Source: JBDNIO01 sp041688215 (GTDB taxonomy: Bacteria; Pseudomonadota; Gammaproteobacteria; Nevskiales; Salinisphaeraceae). From it: a stretch of DNA of 19,489 nucleotides. The DNA lies in contig JBDNIO010000060.1 in NCBI GenBank assembly GCA_041688215.1, positions 1 to 19,489 of the forward strand. Direction: 5' to 3'. Both the position numbers and the translations under genes were made by a program. The notes beneath the pieces were generated by a model. It was not told the DNA's origin. It saw only the letters and a list, made by a program, of their open reading frames with translations, and did no database searches. Positions 14,676 through 19,489 of the stretch are shown here, in pieces (position 1 is the first letter of the stretch; every line of letters starts with the position of its first letter).

Positions 14676-15023
14676 ATGAAGATTGATGGCTTACTGAGCG
14701 ATGAAACCATTCTGCTGGAACTGGGCGAGCGGCTTGCGCAGCGGCGGCTGAAACTTCAATTGACCCAGGCGGATCTGGCGGAGCAGGCCGGGGTGTCGAA
14801 GCGCACCGTGGAGCGAATCGAGGCGGGCGCCACAACGCAGATGTCGACGATGATCCGAATGCTTCGCAGCCTTAAGCTGTTGGATCGATTCGAAGGCCTG
14901 GTGCCGGAAGCCGGTCCGCGGCCCATGGATTTGCTGAAACTCAAGGGCAAGGAACGTCAACGAGCCTCTGGTAAGAAGAAGCACTCGGATGACGGGGTTT
15001 GGAAATGGGGTGACGAATCGTGA
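14676..15023 (+). CDS. hipB: HipB-like antitoxin (XRE-type DNA-binding)
   Basis: The product is 115 residues from the ATG at 14676, which has GAGGG about 6 nt upstream; an in-frame TTG two codons earlier is less likely. A helix-turn-helix of the XRE/Cro family spans about residues 17-65 (LTQADLAEQAGVSKRTVERI). The C-terminal tail is basic (KGKERQRASGKKKH) and ends in WKWGDES. It would bind HipA to silence it and repress the operon through palindromes upstream. The stop overlaps the hipA GTG in GTGA, showing tight coupling. It is somewhat longer than E. coli HipB (88 residues). Confidence 0.88.
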   Translation: MKIDGLLSDETILLELGERLAQRRLKLQLTQADLAEQAGVSKRTVERIEAGATTQMSTMIRMLRSLKLLDRFEGLVPEAGPRPMDLLKLKGKERQRASGKKKHSDDGVWKWGDES

Positions 15024-16324
15024 GCACGACGGCTGAAGTCCGGCTGTGGGGGAGCACGATAGGCGCGGTATCGCTGGCGGCTGGCGCTACAACGGCGAGC
15101 TTTGAATATGATTCCACATTTGTGGGCAGCGGTGTCGAGCTGGCCCCCATCACCATGCCGTTGTCTGATCAGCTTTATTCGTTCCCGAGCTTGAGCCGGG
15201 AAACCTTCCATGGTTTGCCGGGGCTGTTGGCGGATTCGCTACCGGATCGGTTTGGTAATGCGTTGATCGATGCCTGGCTGGCCCGGCAAGGGCGAACCTC
15301 CGAGTCGTTTAATGCGGTGGAGCGCCTGTGCTATACCGGCAACCGCGGTATGGGCGCGCTCGAGTTTGCCCCGGCCCAGGGTCCTGCAGCGCGTGGGTCG
15401 TCGCCTGTGGAAGTTGAAAAGCTGGTGGCGCTGGCATCGGCGGTGCTGTCCCAGCGTAGTCATCTTCAGGCTCATTTTGATCAGGACAAGGCAGCGGCTC
15501 TGAAGGATATTCTGCAAATCGGCACCTCGGCCGGCGGCGCGCGAGCGAAGGCCGTGATCGCGTGGAATCCGGGTGCTAATGAAGTTCGCGCGGGTCAGGT
15601 GAAGGCTGGCGAGGGCTTTGAATACTGGTTGATGAAATTTGACGGGGTAAGCGGTAACAAGGATAAGGAGAGAGAGGATCCGCAGGGTTACGGGGCCATC
15701 GAGTATGCCTATTTTCATATGGCGACCGCCGCTGGCATCACCATGAGCCAATGCCGCCTGTTCGAGGAAGACGGGCGTCGCCATTTTATGACGAAGCGTT
15801 TTGATCGCCTGGATAGTGGCGATAAGCTGCATATGCAATCGTTGGGTGGCATGGCCCATTTTGACTTCAACCAGGCCGGTGCCTACAGCTACGAGCAGGC
15901 CATGCAGGTTATGCGAAAACTGGAGTTGCCGATGCGCGCTATTGAAGAACAGTTCCGGCGGATGGTGTTCAATATCATTGCCCGCAACCAGGACGACCAC
16001 GTGAAGAACATCGCCTTTCTTATGGATAAAACCGGGCAGTGGTCACTTTCACCGGCCTTCGACATAACCTACAGCTATCAGCCCACTGGCCAATGGACGT
16101 CCACCCATCAAATGACGCTCAACGGTAAGCAGGACGGGTTTTGCCTGGATGACTTCAAGTGCTGCGCAAAGGCTGTTTCGATGAAGCGAGGCCGAGCCGA
16201 AACAATTATTGATGAGGTAAGAGCGGCTGTGAATCGGTGGCGGGACTACGCCGACGAGGCACAGGTGCAGCTTGATCATCGCGAGAAAATACAGAGCAGC
16301 TTGCGATTGGAGCCCTTCGCGTGA
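15020..16324 (+). CDS. hipA: HipA-family Ser/Thr kinase toxin
   Basis: The product is 434 residues, full length for the family, with a GTG start that overlaps the hipB stop. HipA toxins phosphorylate a tRNA synthetase (GltX for E. coli HipA), halt translation and promote dormancy. Visible parts: an N-terminal subdomain (VRLWGSTIGAVSL, residues 7-19; LPGLLADSLPDRFGNAL 66-82), the ATP-loop region IGTSAGGARAKAVI (167-180, with Ser170 a candidate autophosphorylation site), the catalytic segment NIIARNQDDHVKNIAF (318-333, Asp325/326), and the Mg-binding Asp348 in SPAFDITYSY. All key residues are present, so it should be active. Its stop overlaps the GTG of the truncated hsdR, so the pair lies in the position of an operon member of a type I restriction locus. 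Confidence 0.92.
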   Translation: MSTTAEVRLWGSTIGAVSLAAGATTASFEYDSTFVGSGVELAPITMPLSDQLYSFPSLSRETFHGLPGLLADSLPDRFGNALIDAWLARQGRTSESFNAVERLCYTGNRGMGALEFAPAQGPAARGSSPVEVEKLVALASAVLSQRSHLQAHFDQDKAAALKDILQIGTSAGGARAKAVIAWNPGANEVRAGQVKAGEGFEYWLMKFDGVSGNKDKEREDPQGYGAIEYAYFHMATAAGITMSQCRLFEEDGRRHFMTKRFDRLDSGDKLHMQSLGGMAHFDFNQAGAYSYEQAMQVMRKLELPMRAIEEQFRRMVFNIIARNQDDHVKNIAFLMDKTGQWSLSPAFDITYSYQPTGQWTSTHQMTLNGKQDGFCLDDFKCCAKAVSMKRGRAETIIDEVRAAVNRWRDYADEAQVQLDHREKIQSSLRLEPFA

Positions 16325-16836
16325 AACCCGGAGAACATAAAACCGTTCAGGCCCGGGTGCTCGAATACGCTGAGGCCATCGGTTGGACGATTGTGTCGCG
16401 CGAGGAAGCTGAACAGAGGCGAGGGGTTGATCTGGATGCGCCGCCTAAGGACCGTGCCAAGAATCGTTCGCTCTTCTTCGATGAGCTGCTAGACGCCAAA
16501 GTGCGGGAGTTTAATCCCTGTTATGCCGAGCCTGCGGGCGCTTTGCTTGGCCAATTCCGCCTTCTGCATACCGATATCTACGACAACCGGGAATTCGTCG
16601 AGCACCTGCGTAACCGGGGCAAGTTCTTCGATCATGAGGAAAAGCGCGAGCGCGATCTGATCCTGATCGATTACGACCATCCCGCGAACAATATCTTTGA
16701 GGTCACCGAAGAGTGGGCCTTCTCCACGTCAGTTGGACGGCCACCGCTTATTCGGTGGCTTGGAGTAGTGTCCCGCTTCGGCGAGCTGGCTGGGATCAGC
16801 AGGATAAGCGGCGATTGGTCTTTTTCTGCCGCTTAG
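16321..16836 (+). pseudogene. hsdR: Truncated type I restriction subunit (HsdR N-terminus)
   Basis: The frame has 171 codons, against roughly 1000 in a complete HsdR. Residues 1 to about 132 match the HsdR N-terminus well: FFDELLDAKVREFNPCYAE (52-70), GALLGQFRLLHTDIY (73-87), RNRGKFFDHEEKRERDLILI (98-117), and then NIFEVTEE. The match stops near 16717, just before the part that would supply the E-x-K nuclease residues and the helicase motor; the last 39 codons are unrelated. So it cannot cut or translocate DNA. The GTG overlaps the hipA stop. No hsdM or hsdS is in the window. A hairpin GCCACCG/CGGTGGC lies just past the breakpoint. Confidence 0.85.
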
Positions 16837-17044
16837 CGGCTTGGTTCAACAACTACATCGCCGACCCCGCCCGCAACTGTTCGCTCCGCGCTCTCTCTCT
16901 TTGCGGGTCTGCTGATGTGGGGCGTTGGCCGTCAAAGGCGGTTCGGGTTCTTTATATGCTTTTTCCCAAAAATCCAGCGGTGTATCTGTGTGGTCCTGCG
17001 CCACGCGGCGGAATTCCAACCTGACCACTCAATCCGCTCGGTCA
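16837..17044. other. Gap without recognisable gene
   Basis: Between the truncated hsdR and the end of the parE pseudogene I see no convincing gene. Open frames on both strands (for example minus strand 16846-17028, which contains LEFRRVAQDHTDTPLDFWEK) resemble nothing I know. The stretch probably contains further debris from the deletion that removed the rest of hsdR. Confidence 0.4.
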
Positions 17045-17436
17045 CTACAGGTGCAGGCTTGGTTCCATCGACTGATGCAGAACATCAATGATTTCAATGC
17101 AAGCATCACCTTGCCGGTAGTAAATATGGTGTTTTTCAGCCTGAACGCTGTAATAGCCTTGTTTAATTTCTCCGCGGGTCTAATTCCCCGCAGCTTGCTG
17201 CGACATGACTGATCGATGCGTAGCGAGTACCAAGGCAATACCCCGCGGCTTGCCGCGGGGTTCTTTATTATCGTTGCGCACGCGGCCCTTGGTAGGGGAA
17301 GCAGCGGCTTCGCGCATCCGTTCCCGCAGCATCTTTAAGTATTTCTTTTTTTGCTGCTGCCCGAAATTGTTAAGCGTGTAATGACTGATCTAAATCAGGC
17401 TATTCTCTGCCTGTGGTGAAAGAAAATATTTGGCAT
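17045..17436 (-). pseudogene. parE: Inactivated parE toxin gene
   Basis: Read in pieces it is a ParE/RelE-fold toxin of about 97 codons. The start ATG (17436) overlaps the parD stop by one base, as in intact parDE. A one-base loss near codon 3 shifts the frame to YFLSPQAENSLI. A TAG at 17392-17390 then interrupts ISHYTLNNFG. After KGRVRND a 102-bp insertion (17168-17269) splits the gene. The C-terminus resumes with IKQGYYSVQAEKHHIYYR, then IEIIDVLHQSMEPSLHL and stop TAG (17047-17045). Three independent lesions make it dead. ParE toxins inhibit DNA gyrase, so loss of function leaves an orphan antitoxin. Confidence 0.85.
17168..17269. repeat. Two-hairpin REP/BIME-like insertion in parE
   Basis: The 102-bp insertion is defined by the parE reading frame on both sides. 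It carries two hairpins: CGCAGC-TT-GCTGCG (17189-17202) and CCCCGCGGC-TT-GCCGCGGGG (17241-17260). Paired REP hairpins of this kind form BIMEs, which RAYT transposases are thought to spread. The second core is the same as at 472-489. Confidence 0.7.
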
Positions 17437-17672
17437 TATCCAATCAATCGGCTCATAACGGCTTCACCGTCCAGTCCGCGTCCTTGGTCAAGTTCTGCTT
17501 CTCCGGCTGCCAGGGTTTTCCTCAACAGGTCAAGCTTGGCTTCTTCTTGCTCTAGCAATCGCATTCCGGCCCTTACGGCTTCACTTGCCGAAGCGTAGCG
17601 GCCGGCCTTCACCCGCTCATCAACAAAGTCCGTAAAGTGGTTGCCGAGCGAAACACTTGTATTGCGTCCCAT
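17436..17672 (-). CDS. parD: ParD antitoxin (ribbon-helix-helix)
   Basis: The product is 78 residues from the ATG at 17672, chosen because AGGA lies about 8 nt before it and MGRNTSVSLGNHFTDFVDE is the family's N-terminus. A ribbon-helix-helix DNA-binding domain covers residues about 4-45 (YASASEAVRAGMRLLEQEE), followed by the helical ParE-binding tail (LDLLRKTLAAGEAELDQGRG). It would neutralise ParE and repress its own promoter, where a perfect palindrome lies at 17711-17727. Its toxin gene is broken, so it is now an orphan antitoxin that could still counter related ParE toxins elsewhere in the genome. Confidence 0.9.
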   Translation of the reverse strand: MGRNTSVSLGNHFTDFVDERVKAGRYASASEAVRAGMRLLEQEEAKLDLLRKTLAAGEAELDQGRGLDGEAVMSRLIG

Positions 17673-17710
17673 GATCAAATCCTCTGTGTGTAAGCAGCTT
17701 CTGCCCAACG

Positions 17711-17727
17711 TTACCAATACTTGGTAA
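17711..17727 (-). promoter_or_regulatory. Candidate ParD operator
   Basis: TTACCAA-TAC-TTGGTAA is a perfect 7-bp inverted repeat centred about 47 nt upstream of the parD ATG, as expected for an autorepressor site. A TTGTCT just upstream on the minus strand could be the -35, with the palindrome filling the spacer. No strong -10 is evident. Confidence 0.5.
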
Positions 17728-18596
17728 TGGAGACAAGGCTGGCACCCTCGCATAACCATTCCCGCATATCCTCAGCATGTAACTCAACGTGACAATCGCC
17801 GTTAGAAAATCTTCTTGGTGGAGGCCGACTACGCGCTCTGTCGCGACATGCTGGCGCAACAGTGCAAAGCCACGCGGCGTATGGGTCTGGTCGTATTGCC
17901 TGATGCCGACCCACGTTCATCTCATACTGGACCCTGAAAACGCCAGGGAAGCGCTGATTTAATCTGGGCGTGAGCACCGCGCAGGGAAAAATCGTCCCTT
18001 CAAGGCGCGAGTCGCAGGCAATAGCCAGTCTATTGGCAAGATTCGCAACGCCGAAGGGGCGGTTTTTAACCAGCGGGGCCGCGGTCATGATTAGATCAGC
18101 GTTTCCCTAGGGCCTTTCGCGGGCGATCGGTGAAACGCACCGGCGTTATAGCGGTTATATCAACGCACGTTTGCGCGTGACGGGGCAGCTGTTCCAGGGC
18201 CGCTTTGGCTCAGTGGCTATGGATGAAGACCATCTGATGGCTGCGTTTCGTTACGTCGCGCAGAATCCCGTAAAGGCGGGTTTGGTTGAGCGGGCTGCCG
18301 AATGGTGCGGGTCGAGCACACCCGCCCACGCCGCGGGTAAAGACGATGAACTCGTCATCGTCTCACCCCTGCTCGAACGAGTCGATGATGTGACTGCGTT
18401 TCTCGACCACGGTCCGTCAGCGCAAGCCGAACGGGTATTGGCTACCGGTCAAAGCATCGGTCGACCGCTGCTGAGCGAGCAAGCGCTCACTGCGCTCGAA
18501 GCGCAACTCGGCACCGCCTTAAAGCCGCGTAAAAGGGGTCGGCCCAAACAGCAATCTCCTTCCGGCTCGCAAAGTGACATTTTTGAAGGCAGCTGA
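17727..18596 (+). pseudogene. REP-associated tyrosine transposase (RAYT) pseudogene
   Basis: Assembled across frames it reads as a Y1/RAYT transposase: IPAYPQHVTQRDNRR, a TAG (17803-17805), KIFLVEADYALCRDMLAQQ, a frameshift near 17901, then YCLMPTHVHLILDPENA with the metal-binding His-x-His at 17912-17920. A 164-bp insertion follows. After it come GLSRAIGETHRRYSGYINAR, QGRFGSVAMDEDHLMAAFRY, and the RYVAQNPVKAGLV motif with the presumed catalytic Tyr, ending in KPRKRGRPK. The enzyme family nicks and moves REP hairpins. With a stop, a frameshift and an insertion, it is dead. A downstream in-frame TTG (18171) keeps the last 141 codons open, but without the HUH part. Confidence 0.88.
17945..18108. 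mobile_element. MITE-like element inserted in the RAYT gene
   Basis: The 164 bp are bounded by inverted repeats AGGGAAGCGCTGATTTAATC (17945-17964) and the complement of 18089-18108, which agree at 18 of 20 positions. They split the RAYT reading frame between DPENA and GLSRAIG. No transposase is encoded, so it needs one in trans. Interior GC-rich arms (for example near 17987-18058) are also partly self-complementary. The flanks CCAG and CTAG hint at a 4-bp target duplication but differ by one base. Confidence 0.75.
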
Positions 18597-18679
18597 ATCT
18601 TTATTTTTAATAATTGGTGAAATGGCAAGGTGTCACCGTAATTTCCATCGGGCGTTAGCTGCCAGCCTTGCCTACATCG

Positions 18680-18685
18680 TATAAT
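18680..18685 (+). promoter_or_regulatory. Consensus -10 directly before the PIN toxin gene
   Basis: TATAAT ends 6 nt before the ATG at 18692, so a transcript from it would start at or next to the start codon. The GGAG just before the ATG (2 nt) is too close to act as a ribosome site. I found no good -35 at 16-18 bp. From 18597 to 18679 nothing else is visible. Confidence 0.4.
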
Positions 18686-18691
18686 TGGAGA

Positions 18692-19171
18692 ATGAAACCA
18701 TCAGTATATGTTGAGTCCTCGGTAATAAGTTATCTCACTGCTCGAACGAGCAGAGACGTAGTAAAAGCTGGACGCCAAGCCGTCACCGGAGAATGGTGGG
18801 ACAATCATCGACCGCGATTTGATATTTTCGTATCGGTTTTGGTCGAAGAGGAGATATCACAAGGGCATCCTGAAGCCGCAAGGAAACGGTTGGAAGCTAT
18901 TTCTGAGATAAGCAATTTAGCCATATCCAATGAAGCACGAGAAATAGCAGATACACTTATTCTGTCCGGGGCGGTCCCAAAGAACAGCGAAGTCGATGCA
19001 TTGCATATAGGCATCGCTGCCGCAGAAGGTACCAGTTATCTACTCACCTGGAATTTCAAACACATTAATAACGCTGAAACCAAGGCGTTAATCTCGAAGG
19101 CAAACGAAAACCTTGGATACGAAGCGCCAATGCCTTGCTCCCCGGAAGAACTAGGAGGGTCTCGACAATGA
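18692..19171 (+). CDS. PIN-domain toxin (VapC-like ribonuclease)
   Basis: The product is 159 residues from the ATG at 18692; an in-frame ATG eight codons upstream lies before the -10 and is less likely. PIN features: the N-terminal strand SVYVESSVISYL, where the usual first Asp is Glu, a middle acidic EEEISQG, and EVDALHIGIAAAEGTSYLLTWNFKHI with Asp and a final Asn/His region. These acidic residues would hold Mg for single-strand RNA cleavage; VapC enzymes usually cut tRNA or rRNA. Toxin precedes its small partner with a 4-bp overlap (ATGA), the reverse of most vapBC operons. This PIN subfamily, with WWDNHR and a C-terminal SPEEL, is common beside a short downstream gene. Confidence 0.85.
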   Translation: MKPSVYVESSVISYLTARTSRDVVKAGRQAVTGEWWDNHRPRFDIFVSVLVEEEISQGHPEAARKRLEAISEISNLAISNEAREIADTLILSGAVPKNSEVDALHIGIAAAEGTSYLLTWNFKHINNAETKALISKANENLGYEAPMPCSPEELGGSRQ

Positions 19172-19338
19172 ACGATTCTATTGTTGAAGAAATTCGTCAG
19201 TACCGTCGCGAATTCGCGGCAAAATATGACCACGATCTAGAGAAAATTTGCAAAGCTCTTAAACAAAAAGAAGCTGAATCTTCTCGGCCAGTAGTGCATC
19301 GTGGCCCTCGTTTACTGGCTAAGAAAACTGGCAGCTAA
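19168..19338 (+). CDS. Small putative antitoxin of the PIN toxin
   Basis: The product is 56 residues. AGGAGG lies 8 nt before the ATG at 19168, which overlaps the PIN gene stop by 4 bp, so both are translated together. The sequence is helical and charged at the N-terminus (VEEIRQYRREFAAKYDHDLEKICKALKQ) and basic and Pro/Arg-rich at the end. There is no clear DNA-binding motif such as ribbon-helix-helix or AbrB. Position and size suggest that it binds and neutralises the toxin. I do not recognise a characterised family name. Confidence 0.75.
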   Translation: MNDSIVEEIRQYRREFAAKYDHDLEKICKALKQKEAESSRPVVHRGPRLLAKKTGS

Positions 19339-19350
19339 CGAACAAGGAAA

Positions 19351-19370
19351 GATCGCCACTCCCGGCGATC
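19351..19370 (+). terminator. Hairpin after the PIN toxin operon
   Basis: GATCGCC-ACTCCC-GGCGATC forms a perfect 7-bp stem 12 nt past the antitoxin stop. There is no U-tract, so it is a weak terminator candidate or a 3' protective hairpin. Confidence 0.35.
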
Positions 19371-19408
19371 TGATCCGTTGGTTGAACAAGCCCGGTAGTA
19401 GACAATTA

Positions 19409-19477
19409 GGGTCTTGCAATCATACATTCTTCCCGATTTCCTGAACGTCTCGCAGGACATGTGTTAATGCAAGACCC
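19409..19477. repeat. Inverted repeat at the right edge
   Basis: GGGTCTTGCA (19409-19418) and TGCAAGACCC (19468-19477) are perfect 10-bp inverted arms around about 49 bp. This may be a small repeat or the end of an insertion sequence that continues outside the window. Nothing coding is visible between the arms. Confidence 0.5.
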
Positions 19478-19489
19478 CATTTTCAAAGA

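Noticed and set aside
16713..17024. A 103-codon plus-strand frame after the hsdR breakpoint
   Set aside because: It has no family resemblance, no ribosome site, and spans the junction between hsdR and the following debris.
17384..17398. CTGATCTAAATCAG as an FNR box
   Set aside because: It is palindromic but falls inside the parE coding remnant, lacks the outer TTGAT bases and has no gene properly placed downstream.
17711..18088. A 125-codon minus-strand frame
   Set aside because: The plus strand there carries RAYT motifs (VTQR, MPTHVHLIL) and the MITE-like element; the minus frame has no recognisable feature.
1..19489. CRISPR array, tRNA or rRNA genes
   Set aside because: No regularly spaced repeats, cloverleaf-like tRNA ends or rRNA signatures were seen; repeats here are dispersed hairpins and inverted copies.

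Overview
The window looks like a proteobacterial chromosome or large plasmid, most likely gamma- or betaproteobacterial. The reasons are its moderately high GC, the bc1-type Rieske protein with a twin-arginine signal, the CusCBA-type tripartite efflux system, TTGAT-N4-ATCAA (FNR/ANR-type) boxes and REP/RAYT-type repeats. No rRNA, tRNA or CRISPR array was seen. Two parts differ in character: an orderly minus-strand metal and redox block (about 560-12970) and a mosaic accessory block of toxin-antitoxin and restriction remnants (about 12970-19489).

Metal/redox block, read on the minus strand from high to low coordinates. A MerR-family regulator lies in one operon with a P1B-1 copper ATPase (copA), behind a classic 19-bp-spacer MerR promoter. 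Next is a cusC-cusB-cusA operon for Cu(I)/Ag(I) export across the envelope. A complete Rieske iron-sulfur protein gene overlaps the end of cusA, with no cytochrome b or c1 gene beside it. Further on are a small YHS-domain protein and an operon of an outer-membrane porin plus two small periplasmic monoheme c cytochromes. Upstream of the porin operon, the cus operon and (less surely) the YHS gene lie CRP/FNR-type boxes, each with a -10-like hexamer 21-22 nt downstream. This is the geometry of class II FNR-type promoters and suggests that copper export and the cytochrome/porin operon respond together to low oxygen or nitrogen oxides.

The porin-YHS segment (about 1-3512) is bracketed by two inverted copies of a dispersed repeat. 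One copy is a roughly 240-bp element with imperfect terminal inverted repeats.

Accessory block, mostly plus strand: a fragment of a REP-associated transposase (RAYT); an unidentified gene tail; a nucleotidyltransferase/HEPN-like pair (MNT-HEPN type) with a palindrome over its -10; a relic of an hsdR start; a complete hipB-hipA pair; a second hsdR start truncated after about 132 codons; a minus-strand parD with a dead parE that carries a two-hairpin REP-like insertion; a RAYT pseudogene interrupted by a 164-bp MITE-like element; and a PIN-domain toxin with a small downstream partner. Much of this half is layered decay, and several insertions sit inside other mobile or toxin genes.

Functionally, CopA would move Cu(I) from cytoplasm to periplasm and CusCBA would take periplasmic Cu(I)/Ag(I) out of the cell. 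The YHS and heavy-metal-binding domains are candidate metal-handling modules. The Rieske protein, cytochromes and porin would belong to respiratory electron flow or repair of copper-damaged redox proteins. That last link is inference.
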